DNA from: UBA6136 sp964386975
GTDB taxonomy: Bacteria; Pseudomonadota; Gammaproteobacteria; Methylococcales; Methylococcaceae
Reading direction: 5' to 3'
Assembly: GCA_964386975.1 (NCBI GenBank)
Contig: CAYLUS010000047.1
Coordinates: forward strand, 1 to 16,019
Length of the DNA: 16,019 bases
The notes beneath the pieces were generated by a model. That model was not told where the DNA came from. It ran no database searches and saw only the letters and a list, made by a program, of their open reading frames with translations. The first letter of the stretch is position 1, and the number at the start of each line of letters is the position of its first letter. Made by a program: the position numbers and the translations under genes. Below are positions 1 through 7,074 of this stretch, piece by piece.

Positions 1-455
1 ATCTTGGTCATGTCGGGCGCGTCAAAAGCATCGACCCCAGCATTCTCGAGACCCGCGTCAACAGCGACTTTATCCCGGTGATTGCGCCCAGCGGGGTGGG
101 TGATGACGGCTTTTCCTACAATATCAACGCCGACCTGGTGGCCGGCAAAATGGCCGAAGTCTTGAAGGCCGAGAAGCTCATGCTGTTGACCAACACGGCC
201 GGTATTTTGGACAAGCAAGGCCAACTCCTCACCGGTCTCTCGCTGCAGGAGGTGGATGAACTGATTGCCGATGAGACCATTAGCGGCGGCATGATACCTA
301 AGGTGGGCTGTGCCACCGATGCCCTCAAAGGAGGCGTCAAAAGCGTTCACATCATCGATGGACGCGTCGAACACGCCGTCTTGCTGGAGCTCCTGACGGA
401 TCGGGGTATTGGCACCCTGATGGTCCCGTCGCGAGCGGGGGCTTTCGGCGGCTGA
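1..455 (+). CDS. argB: Acetylglutamate kinase, 3' part (5' end outside window)
   Basis: ArgB phosphorylates N-acetyl-L-glutamate with ATP, the second step of the acetylated arginine pathway, in the cytoplasm. The frame is open from base 3 (LGHVGRVKSID) to the TGA at 453-455, so about 150 C-terminal residues are present and the start lies upstream of the window. Family-typical stretches seen are VIAPSGVGDDG, YNINADLVAGKMAEVLKAEKL, LLTNTAGILD, ISGGMIPKV and VKSVHIIDGRVEHA. The NINAD and ISGGM-PK segments belong to the nucleotide/substrate-binding part of the amino-acid kinase fold. A downstream GTG at 78 is an internal valine, not a start. The next gene on this strand begins 279 bases later, so argB is probably last in its transcript, although I see no convincing terminator. 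Identification is firm. Confidence 0.95.
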   Translation, partial: LGHVGRVKSIDPSILETRVNSDFIPVIAPSGVGDDGFSYNINADLVAGKMAEVLKAEKLMLLTNTAGILDKQGQLLTGLSLQEVDELIADETISGGMIPKVGCATDALKGGVKSVHIIDGRVEHAVLLELLTDRGIGTLMVPSRAGAFGG

Positions 456-734
456 GCTCGTCCCGAACCTCGCTGACTTGGAACGGATGATGGCAGAGCA
501 AGCGCTAGTCTGATCCATTCAAGTGGCCGAGGCCGACTTTAAGACTGTCCCTCCTCGTATGAGCTGCTCGGACGGTAGGCAATCGGCCCGACGTCTTTTG
601 GGGATCCGATTGACAGCCTCTGTTCGCCCTCAAGCCCAACCCACCCGCTCATTGCGGATGATCCTGAATCAGCCACTCAGATACGGATGTGGTTTTTTAA
701 GACTCCACTCCCTCGTGAACTGACGTACTCACCG
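456..734. other. Intergenic region between argB and the acyltransferase
   Basis: This 279-base stretch has no convincing gene. A 66-codon frame at 523-723 is arginine/serine-rich, resembles no family I know and overlaps the acyltransferase start region. A TTGACA hexamer at 610-615 has no matching -10 about 17 bases downstream. CCAC (673-676) and GTGG (689-692) followed by six T (693-698) form only a 4-bp stem with a 12-base loop, a poor terminator. The nonamer TTTAAGACT occurs twice (near 538 and 695), with no obvious meaning. Confidence 0.5.
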
Positions 735-1874
735 ATGGACGATCAAAACAAAAAATTAACGGTTGTTAACGCCTTGAGAGGATTCGCCATCATCGGTGTG
801 GTATGGCACCACATGATGTCTGAATCGATAGCGACCAGCAAAAACCCGCAGGATTGGGGTTTTATTCAGGCAATTGGAAACACCTTAATGGCGAATGGCT
901 GGCTGGGAGTCAATGCTTTTTTTGTTCTCTCCGGCTTCGTGCTCGCTCTTCCCTACATCAGGGGCGATCGAACCATGGAATCAAAGGCCGACATCACGCA
1001 TTTTTACATGAGAAGAGCGGAAAGAATTCTGCCTTTGTATTATCTGTCCTATCTGGTTCTCGCAGCATTTCCGATTCAATACGAGGCAAATTCAAGCCTT
1101 TTAGAGGAAGCCTTCTTTGTCCTCACCGCCACCAATGGATTCACCCTGGACCACTGGAGTCCCAAGGCTAACTGGGTCTTGTGGTCTCTCTCTGTCGAGA
1201 TCTGGTTTAGCGTGGTGTTTCCCTTTCTGCTGCTAGGACTCCGACGATTGGGCTGCCTGCGCTTTTTGGGACTGATTATGCTGGTCTCCTTAAGCGTCAG
1301 GCTCTATGGCAGTGCCCCACAATTCGATAGCGGAAACGTTTATCTAAATCCGGTCAGAGATAGCTTTCTGGGACGACTGGACGAGTTTTACCTGGGTATC
1401 CTGATCGCCTACTTTTACACAAAAACAAAAAAGCCGAAGGAGACCGTGCTGTGGCTTTATCTGATTGGCGGTGGTCTGTTGGTTCTCGCCGCATGCCTGA
1501 TCTGGGACACCTGCGCCAAGGACTCAGCCCTAAGGTTGATTCCGCCTTTTATTAACATCGTTCTCGACATGGGGCTTTCCGGCATCCTTTATTCGCTTCT
1601 TGCCCTGAGAAGCGATTGGGTCAGGCGCATCATCTGCCTATACCCCCTGCAACTGATCGGCCTTATGTGCTACTCGATCTACATTTGGCATGGGCGGCTG
1701 CTGCGCGAGTTCGAGTCGATCCCCGGCGGGTCGCCGCTGATGTATCTCTTGTATCTTTTCCTGCTCTCTCTACTCAGCTACCGATACATCGAATTTGGCC
1801 GGGTCACCCGAATTCAGTCTTTGTTTTTAATAAAAGCGCCTTCCCAGAGACCTCAAACAACCCGTTCGCCGTAA
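735..1874 (+). CDS. Membrane acyltransferase, family 3 (OafA/YrhL-like)
   Basis: This is a polytopic inner-membrane acyltransferase of about 379 residues, the usual size for the catalytic domain alone. The family moves acyl (often acetyl) groups onto cell-surface sugars such as O-antigen, exopolysaccharide or peptidoglycan; the substrate here cannot be told. Visible hallmarks are the first membrane helix ALRGFAIIGVVWHHMM, with the conserved Arg and His, then GWLGVNAFFVLSGFVLALPY, then the FYMRRAERILPLYYLSY loop motif (RR..RI.P). About ten hydrophobic segments follow. The start is uncertain: ATG at 735 leaves a short polar N-terminus before helix 1, while ATG at 687 adds 16 residues (MWFFKTPL...). 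Neither has a good ribosome binding site. Several 60-base lines in the 5' two thirds are only about 38-42% GC by hand count, against 50-57% in sampled neighbours, which suggests acquisition. It converges on pyrE with 4 bases between the stop codons. Confidence 0.85.
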   Translation: MDDQNKKLTVVNALRGFAIIGVVWHHMMSESIATSKNPQDWGFIQAIGNTLMANGWLGVNAFFVLSGFVLALPYIRGDRTMESKADITHFYMRRAERILPLYYLSYLVLAAFPIQYEANSSLLEEAFFVLTATNGFTLDHWSPKANWVLWSLSVEIWFSVVFPFLLLGLRRLGCLRFLGLIMLVSLSVRLYGSAPQFDSGNVYLNPVRDSFLGRLDEFYLGILIAYFYTKTKKPKETVLWLYLIGGGLLVLAACLIWDTCAKDSALRLIPPFINIVLDMGLSGILYSLLALRSDWVRRIICLYPLQLIGLMCYSIYIWHGRLLREFESIPGGSPLMYLLYLFLLSLLSYRYIEFGRVTRIQSLFLIKAPSQRPQTTRSP

Positions 1875-1878
1875 AACA

Positions 1879-2514
1879 TCAGTGATTACTCCGATAAGCG
1901 GAGATCTCTTCGTGGGCGGCTTGATGCCCCTGCTCCTTGAGAAATTGAAGCACATGCCCGAGATTGACCAGACTCTCAACCTGAATACCATAGGTGGCGG
2001 CAACTTCCTCTACCGCCGATAGGACCCCCGCGGGGCCCTTTTCCTCTCGATCCAGAGCAATCAGGACACCGGCGGGATGGGCGCCATGGGCCCGGATGAT
2101 TTCCACAGACTCCCGAATGGAGGTCCCCGCCGTGATCACATCATCCAGGATCAGGACCTTACCCTTAAGGGGAGTTCCAACGATCACGCCACCCTCGCCA
2201 TGGTCCTTGGCCTCTTTGCGATTAAAGGCAAACGGGATCTCTTTTCCGGTTTTCCCGGAAAGCGCGATGGCGGTTGCCGCGACCAAAGGGATTCCCTTGT
2301 AGGCAGGTCCATAGAGAATATCGACCTCAATCCCCCGATCAATAAGCGCCTCGGCATAATATGACCCAAGACGCGCCAATCGCGCGCCGGTATCAAAAAG
2401 GCCGGTATTAAAAAAATACGGGCTTTTCCGACCCGATTTCAGGGTGAAGTCGCCAAAGCGAAGGACCTCGCAGTCAATGGCGAATTGAATGAACTGATGC
2501 TGATAATCCTTCAT
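1879..2514 (-). CDS. pyrE: Orotate phosphoribosyltransferase
   Basis: PyrE joins orotate and PRPP to make orotidine 5'-phosphate in de novo pyrimidine synthesis, normally as a cytoplasmic dimer. The protein is 211 residues, close to the 213 of E. coli PyrE. Seen directly are the N-terminal GDFTLKSGRKSPYFFNTG (residues 21-38), YGPAYKGIPL (68-77), the flexible catalytic loop RKEAKDHGEGG (99-109) and the PRPP-binding signature VLILDDVITAGTS (120-132) with the acidic pair D124-D125. The ATG at 2514 is kept because the protein starts at the family's usual place, with a weak AAGTGGA-like site upstream. It is last in the leftward ccmABC-moxR-pyrE run, 17 bases after moxR. Its own promoter is not apparent. 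In some gammaproteobacteria argB and pyrE lie close together, as here. Confidence 0.96.
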   Translation of the reverse strand: MKDYQHQFIQFAIDCEVLRFGDFTLKSGRKSPYFFNTGLFDTGARLARLGSYYAEALIDRGIEVDILYGPAYKGIPLVAATAIALSGKTGKEIPFAFNRKEAKDHGEGGVIVGTPLKGKVLILDDVITAGTSIRESVEIIRAHGAHPAGVLIALDREEKGPAGVLSAVEEVAATYGIQVESLVNLGHVLQFLKEQGHQAAHEEISAYRSNH

Positions 2515-2531
2515 AGGGGTCCACTTGAGTT

Positions 2532-3524
2532 TCAGGGAACAGCAACAAGCTGTAACAGGCGCTGGATGACCTGATCCGGGGTCACCCCATCGGCTTCGGC
2601 CTCATAGCTCAAGATCATACGATGTCTCAGGATATCCGGTGCCATGGCCTGGATATCTTCAGGCAGCACGTAATCCCGGCCTTTAAGCCAGGCTCTGGCT
2701 CTGACACAACGATCGAGGGCAATTGTGGCTCTGGGACTTGCTCCGTAAAGCACCCATTGGCCCAGGTCGGGGTCATAGGCACCCGGATTTCGCGTTGCAA
2801 GAATCAGCTGAAGCAGATACTCCTCCAGAGAATCCGCGAGGTGCAGCGAGAGGACTTCCCGGCGGGCCTCATGCAACAGGCTCTGGGGAATGGGCTCGAA
2901 GGCGTTTGAGGTTTCGCTTTTCTCCCCCATCGCCTCGTTTCGAACCAGCCTCAATATGGCGCGTTCGTGGCTTGGATCGGGATAACCAATCCGCACATAC
3001 ATCATGAACCGATCGAGCTGCGCTTCCGGCAACGGGTAGGTCCCTTCCTGCTCAATCGGGTTCTGGGTCGCCATGACCAGAAAAAGGTCAGGTAATTTAT
3101 AGGTCACCCGCCCCACCGTGATCTGGCGTTCTGCCATGGCCTCCAGCAAGGCGGACTGGACCTTGGCAGGGGAACGATTGATTTCGTCCGCCAGCACCAG
3201 ATTGTGAAACAAAGGCCCTTTTTGAAAATGAAAGCTGCCCTCCTGAGGACGGTAGATTTCAGTCCCGGTCAGGTCAGCAGGCAGCAGATCCGGGGTGAAC
3301 TGCACCCGATGAAAATCCGCCTCGATCCCGCGGCTCAAGAGATTGATAGCCCGAGTCTTGGCAAGTCCCGGTGCGCCTTCAACCAGGAGATGGCCATCGG
3401 CCAGGAGGGCAATCAAAAGCCGTTCGACCAGGGTTGCCTGGCCGAGGACCTCCTTGGAAAGATAGGTTTCAAGGGCCTTGAGACGGCTTTGGGCCGCCGA
3501 AATGGTTTTTTCTGTAAGACTCAT
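2532..3524 (-). CDS. MoxR-family AAA+ ATPase
   Basis: This 330-residue cytoplasmic AAA+ ATPase is of the MoxR type, a family thought to act as chaperone-like assembly or metal-insertion factors, usually with VWA-domain partner proteins. Motifs are Walker A GAPGLAKT (50-57), Walker B LVLADEINR with D113 and E114, sensor 1 ATQNP (N155) and the YPLPEAQLDRF segment with its arginine-finger-like Arg. The C-terminal lid contains YGASPRATIALDRCVRARA, typical of the family. Usual partners (DUF58, VWA and transglutaminase-like genes) are absent. Instead it sits 30 bases after ccmC and 17 bases before pyrE on the same strand, so co-transcription with cytochrome c maturation genes is likely. No clear Shine-Dalgarno precedes the ATG at 3524. 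The family call is firm; the client protein is unknown. Confidence 0.92.
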   Translation of the reverse strand: MSLTEKTISAAQSRLKALETYLSKEVLGQATLVERLLIALLADGHLLVEGAPGLAKTRAINLLSRGIEADFHRVQFTPDLLPADLTGTEIYRPQEGSFHFQKGPLFHNLVLADEINRSPAKVQSALLEAMAERQITVGRVTYKLPDLFLVMATQNPIEQEGTYPLPEAQLDRFMMYVRIGYPDPSHERAILRLVRNEAMGEKSETSNAFEPIPQSLLHEARREVLSLHLADSLEEYLLQLILATRNPGAYDPDLGQWVLYGASPRATIALDRCVRARAWLKGRDYVLPEDIQAMAPDILRHRMILSYEAEADGVTPDQVIQRLLQLVAVP

Positions 3525-3554
3525 GGACTTGTCAACGTAAGGAGGGGATGTCGA

Positions 3555-4307
3555 TCACCATCTGCCCTCAAGGAGCATGCGAACCCACTCGCTGCGCTTT
3601 TCCCTGAGGACCACCTCGACCCGCGCCCGCATCAGCAGCACCGTAAAAAAGAACAACTGAAACGCGCCGGCCATCAAAAGGAGGGGCACGAGCATGCTGA
3701 CATGGATCGAGGGCTTGTCAAACTTGGTCACAGTCGGTCCCTGATGGAGGGTATTCCACCACTCGACGGAATAATGAATGATCGGAATGTTGACGACGCC
3801 CACCAGGATCAACACAGCCCCTGCACGACCTGAGGTCTTCGGATCTTCTATGGCGTTCACCAGGGCCATGTAACCCATATAGAGAAAAAAGAGGATCAGT
3901 TCAGAGGTCAGCCGGGCATCCCAGACCCACCAGGCACCCCACATCGGTTTTCCCCACAAGGACCCGGTAGCCAGTGCCAGAAATGTGAAGGACGCGCCCA
4001 ACGGGGCGGCACTTCGCATCATGACATCGGCCAGCTTCATATTCCAGATGAGGTGGATTGCCCCAAGGAAGGCCATGAACACGTAAGCGAATAAAGACAG
4101 CCAGGCCGCGGGCACATGCACGAACATGATGCGATAACTCTGGCCCTGCTGATAATCGGGTGGGGCGACAAACAATCCAAGGTACAAGCCAGCGAGCAAC
4201 AGGATCAGGGTGAGGCCAGCAAGCCAGGGGATGAAGCGCCCAGCGAGGTCATAAAAATACCGGGGCGATGCCATTTTGTGCGTCAAGAGCACCAGAGCGT
4301 TCCACAT
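3555..4307 (-). CDS. ccmC: Heme exporter/handling protein CcmC
   Basis: CcmC is the inner-membrane protein that presents heme to the periplasmic chaperone CcmE in System I cytochrome c maturation. The tryptophan-rich heme-binding WWD loop is complete (WGKPMWGAWWVWDARLT, residues 118-134). The two flanking axial histidines are present as H64 (FVHVPAAW) and H178 (IIHYSVEWWN). Six membrane segments are expected. I chose ATG 4307 (MWNALVLL, 250 residues) because E. coli CcmC also begins MW and has 245 residues. This start also gives the same 4-base spacing after ccmB as ccmB has after ccmA. A longer frame reaches 4358 but would overlap ccmB by 47 bases. No ccmD follows: moxR starts 30 bases on. 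Confidence 0.96.
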   Translation of the reverse strand: MWNALVLLTHKMASPRYFYDLAGRFIPWLAGLTLILLLAGLYLGLFVAPPDYQQGQSYRIMFVHVPAAWLSLFAYVFMAFLGAIHLIWNMKLADVMMRSAAPLGASFTFLALATGSLWGKPMWGAWWVWDARLTSELILFFLYMGYMALVNAIEDPKTSGRAGAVLILVGVVNIPIIHYSVEWWNTLHQGPTVTKFDKPSIHVSMLVPLLLMAGAFQLFFFTVLLMRARVEVVLREKRSEWVRMLLEGRW

Positions 4308-4311
4308 AGTC

Positions 4312-4980
4312 TTAACTCGCGCTGATTCGAAGGGCCGCGGCGGCCGCGAAAGGGGCAAGGGTCAGGGCCAGTAGCAGGAGGGCCGCTAGAAAATAAAGCG
4401 GGCCCTCGATGGGGAGCCCCGCAACCGCGGCCGTCACGGCCTGGGTCGCAAAAATCAGGATGGGGATATAGAGCGGCATGATGAGGAGCGTCAGCAGCAT
4501 GCCACCTCGACCCAGACCCAAGGTGAGCGCAACCCCGACCGTGCCGACAAGGCTCATGAGCGGGGTTCCGAGCAAGAGCGTCCACTCCAGAGCCACAATT
4601 CCTGGATACGGCAAGGACAGGAACAGAGCCAGAAGGGGCGCAACCAGAACCACCGGCAGGCCGCTCACCAGCCAGTGGGCCGAAACCTTGGCGAGCACCA
4701 GCAACGGAAGCGGCGTTGGGCCCAGCACGGCCTGCTCGAGGGCCCCGTCGTCAAAATCGGAGCGAAACACGCCCTCCAGGGAAAAAAGCCCCGACAGCAA
4801 GGCCGCAATCCACACTACACCGGGCGCCATCAGCTTGAGTTGAGCCGGCTCTGGGCTAACCCCCAGCGGGAACAACGTGACGATCAGCGAGAGAAACAAA
4901 AGGGCATTCACCCCCTCGGAGGGGTGCCGGACGGCAAGGGTCAGGTCACGTCGGAGCATGGCGAGGTAGGCCTTCCACAT
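4312..4980 (-). CDS. ccmB: Heme exporter protein CcmB (ABC transporter permease)
   Basis: CcmB is the membrane subunit of the CcmAB ABC complex, which with CcmC loads heme onto CcmE and releases holo-CcmE by ATP hydrolysis. The 222-residue length matches the family (about 220). Visible features are an N-terminal amphipathic start (LAMLRRDLTLAVRHPSEG), the conserved FRSDFDDGALEQ loop after the second membrane helix, and further helices containing LPVVLVAPLLALFLSLPYPG and GRGGMLLTLLIMPLYIPI, six segments in all. It starts 4 bases after the ccmA stop and ends 4 bases before the ccmC start, so the three genes are probably translationally coupled. AAGG lies unusually close to the ATG. Confidence 0.95.
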   Translation of the reverse strand: MWKAYLAMLRRDLTLAVRHPSEGVNALLFLSLIVTLFPLGVSPEPAQLKLMAPGVVWIAALLSGLFSLEGVFRSDFDDGALEQAVLGPTPLPLLVLAKVSAHWLVSGLPVVLVAPLLALFLSLPYPGIVALEWTLLLGTPLMSLVGTVGVALTLGLGRGGMLLTLLIMPLYIPILIFATQAVTAAVAGLPIEGPLYFLAALLLLALTLAPFAAAAALRISAS

Positions 4981-4984
4981 CGCC

Positions 4985-5623
4985 TTAGGTCAAGCGGAGG
5001 GTGCGAAGATGCGAGAGGCTCAGGGGCTGGTGGGAGGTCAGTACCACCAATCCACCCTGATCGACATGTCGCTCCAAGATTCCCTCCACCTGAGCGATCG
5101 CAACCGTATCAAGGGCGGTAAAGGGTTCATCGAGAATCCAGAGCTGTGTATCCATCAGTGCCATTCTAGCCAAGGCCGTTCGCTGGCGCTGGCCTTGAGA
5201 GAGAAATCGCACCCTTCGATCCCGAAGCCCCAGGAGTCCGAAGGTCTCCAAGACGGGATCAATGCGGACGGCATTCAAAGCCTGACCACGAATGCCAAGT
5301 GACCAGTGCAGATTCTCGAGAACGGTGAGATCCTGCTTGAGACCGAGATGGTGGCCCAGATACCCCATCTGCCGTTGATAGCGCGCCCTGGAAGCCCGGA
5401 TCTCGATACCACACCAGAGCACCTGTCCCTGATCCTCCGGAAGGAGACCTGCGAGGATCCTCAAAAGACTGGTCTTGCCGCTGCCATTGGGGCCGACGAC
5501 CTGCACCGCTTCGCCCTCACGGAGGGTCCAGTCAAGCCCCTCAAACAAGAGGGATTCCCCGCGATAACAAGAAAGCTCTTTGACCTCAAGCGAGGCAGAA
5601 TCGCGCATGAAAAGACAGGCCAT
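4985..5623 (-). CDS. ccmA: Cytochrome c biogenesis ATP-binding protein CcmA
   Basis: CcmA is the ATPase subunit of the CcmABC heme-loading complex. It is a short, 212-residue ABC nucleotide-binding domain, as usual for CcmA (about 205-210). Motifs in order are Walker A GPNGSGKT (44-51), the Q-loop region YLGHHLGLKQDLT (88-100), signature LSQGQRQR (141-148), Walker B LWILDEP (161-167) and the H-loop TSHQ (H197). The start is ATG 5623, with a weak CAGAG element upstream; M6 at 5608 is the alternative. It is first in the leftward run ccmA-ccmB-ccmC-moxR-pyrE and divergent from apeB, with a possible extended -10 promoter just upstream. Confidence 0.95.
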   Translation of the reverse strand: MACLFMRDSASLEVKELSCYRGESLLFEGLDWTLREGEAVQVVGPNGSGKTSLLRILAGLLPEDQGQVLWCGIEIRASRARYQRQMGYLGHHLGLKQDLTVLENLHWSLGIRGQALNAVRIDPVLETFGLLGLRDRRVRFLSQGQRQRTALARMALMDTQLWILDEPFTALDTVAIAQVEGILERHVDQGGLVVLTSHQPLSLSHLRTLRLT

Positions 5624-5647
5624 TTGTTACTCTGAACATAACCACTG

Positions 5648-5656
5648 ATTATCCCA
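5648..5656 (-). promoter_or_regulatory. Candidate extended -10 promoter for ccmA
   Basis: On the minus strand this reads TGGGATAAT, a TGn motif joined to GATAAT (five of six matches to TATAAT). It would start transcription near 5641 and give a leader of about 18 bases before the ccmA ATG. No good -35 hexamer is seen, which extended -10 promoters can tolerate. Function is inferred. Confidence 0.4.
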
Positions 5657-5662
5657 GAAAAT

Positions 5663-5675
5663 CGAGACTGTCTCG
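5663..5675. promoter_or_regulatory. Short dyad in the ccmA/apeB divergent region (possible operator)
   Basis: CGAGAC-T-GTCTCG is a perfect 6-bp inverted repeat around one base. It lies just upstream of the candidate ccmA -10, between the two divergent genes, where a regulator could contact RNA polymerase. Chance is possible for a dyad this short. Confidence 0.25.
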
Positions 5676-5724
5676 GCTCTCTTCCGACATCGGGCGCTTA
5701 ATCTAAAACCGAAGAAGGGCTAAG

Positions 5725-7074
5725 ATGCGACCAATATCGATTCAAAGACCCGCCCCCATGAGCCCAACCCCCGAACACGATTACACGCAGGAACTGCTTG
5801 ACTTCATCCATCACAGCCCAAGCCCCTGGCACGCGGTTGAAACCACCCGCCTTGCACTCAAGGCCGAGGGCTTCAAGCCCCTTCTGGAGACCGAGGCCTG
5901 GACGCTGGATGCCGAGGGCCGGTATTTCGTGACCCGCGGCGATTCCTCCCTGATCGCCTTTACGCTGGGGAAAGATGCCGCATCGAAAGAGGGATTTCGG
6001 ATCATCGGCGCGCATACCGACTCGCCTGGGCTGAGAGTCAAGCCGCGCGGCGCTTTTGCCGATGATAAGCACCTTCGCCTGGGGGTAGATGTTTACGGCG
6101 GCCCGATCCTCGCGACCTGGGCCGATCGGGATCTAAGCCTAGCAGGACGCCTCTTTTTTCAAACCCATCAGGGACTGGAACGACGCCTCCTGTTGATCGA
6201 AAAGCCCCTGCTGCGCCTTCCCAATCTGGCCATTCATCTCAACCGCAAGGTGAATGAAGAGGGTCTTCGCTTCAACAAACAGACCGAACTCCCCCTGCTT
6301 CTTGGGGAAATCGATCCGGGCGCTCCAGCTGATCAGCTGTTTTTGAGGCTGCTGGCCGATGCGGCCCAAGTGGAGATGGGGGCGATCAAGAGCTTTGAGC
6401 TCAGCCTTTACGATACCCAACCGGGTTGTTTCTGGGGGCGCCAGGATGCCTATTTTGCCACCCGCCAAATCGACAACCTCTCGTCTTGCCACGCCGCCCT
6501 TAAGGCACTGACGGCAGCTTCTGGCACCATCACCCGGGTGATCGCCCTGTTTGATCACGAGGAAATCGGCAGCGAAAGTCACAAAGGCGCCGATGGCAGC
6601 TTTCTCGAAGATGTGCTTGAGAGAATCGCCCTTGCCCAGGGCGATTCACGGCTCGGCTTCAAGCAGGCCCTTTCAAAAAGCCTTCTGGCCAGCGCCGATG
6701 CCGCCCACGCCTACCACCCCAATCATCCGGGGTGCTATGAGCCCCTGCATGGCATCAGGGTCAATCAGGGCCCCGCGCTCAAAGTCAACGTCAATCAGCG
6801 TTATGCAACCGATGGGCAGGGTGAAGCCTTGTTTCAAACCCTTTGTGAGGCCGCTGGCGTACCGGGACAAACCTACGTCCATCGGGGGGACCTTGCATGC
6901 GGCTCGACGATCGGGCCCATGACCGCGGCGCGCCTTGGCATCCCCACTCTGGATCTTGGCATTCCCATGTGGGCCATGCACAGCATTCGGGAAAGCGCCG
7001 GAACCCGAGACCCCCTTTGGCTCAGCCAATGGCTACGCGCGTTTTTGGAATCGGATGCGCTTTTGCTTCAGTGA
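5725..7074 (+). CDS. apeB: M18 family aminopeptidase
   Basis: This is a cytoplasmic dinuclear-metal (zinc/cobalt) aminopeptidase of the aspartyl-aminopeptidase-like M18 family, removing N-terminal residues during peptide turnover. The 449 residues match the family (about 430-450). Metal and catalytic signatures are all present: HTDSP with H97 and D99, the bridging Asp in RQIDNLSS (D250), DHEEIGS with E279-E280, and HSIRE with H419. The C-terminal GDLACGSTIGPMTAARLGIPTLDLG block is characteristic. ATG 5725 is chosen because GAAGGG lies about 5 bases upstream; ATG 5758 (MSPTPEHDYTQE) starts closer to the conserved domain but lacks such a site. It is divergent from ccmA, and its last 7 bases overlap the end of the convergent ftsY frame. 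Confidence 0.94.
   Translation: MRPISIQRPAPMSPTPEHDYTQELLDFIHHSPSPWHAVETTRLALKAEGFKPLLETEAWTLDAEGRYFVTRGDSSLIAFTLGKDAASKEGFRIIGAHTDSPGLRVKPRGAFADDKHLRLGVDVYGGPILATWADRDLSLAGRLFFQTHQGLERRLLLIEKPLLRLPNLAIHLNRKVNEEGLRFNKQTELPLLLGEIDPGAPADQLFLRLLADAAQVEMGAIKSFELSLYDTQPGCFWGRQDAYFATRQIDNLSSCHAALKALTAASGTITRVIALFDHEEIGSESHKGADGSFLEDVLERIALAQGDSRLGFKQALSKSLLASADAAHAYHPNHPGCYEPLHGIRVNQGPALKVNVNQRYATDGQGEALFQTLCEAAGVPGQTYVHRGDLACGSTIGPMTAARLGIPTLDLGIPMWAMHSIRESAGTRDPLWLSQWLRAFLESDALLLQ

Noticed and set aside
610..615. TTGACA as a -35 for the acyltransferase
   Set aside because: Nothing resembling a -10 lies 16-18 bases downstream.
673..698. CCAC/GTGG stem followed by six T, as a terminator for argB
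   Set aside because: Only a 4-bp stem with a 12-base loop; too weak to call.
523..723. 66-codon plus-strand ORF between argB and the acyltransferase
   Set aside because: No recognisable family, composition like random high-GC DNA, no ribosome site, and it overlaps the acyltransferase start region.
4308..4358. Longer ccmC start at 4358
   Set aside because: It would overlap ccmB by 47 bases and add a Pro/Arg-rich leader not seen in the family; MW at 4307 matches E. coli CcmC.
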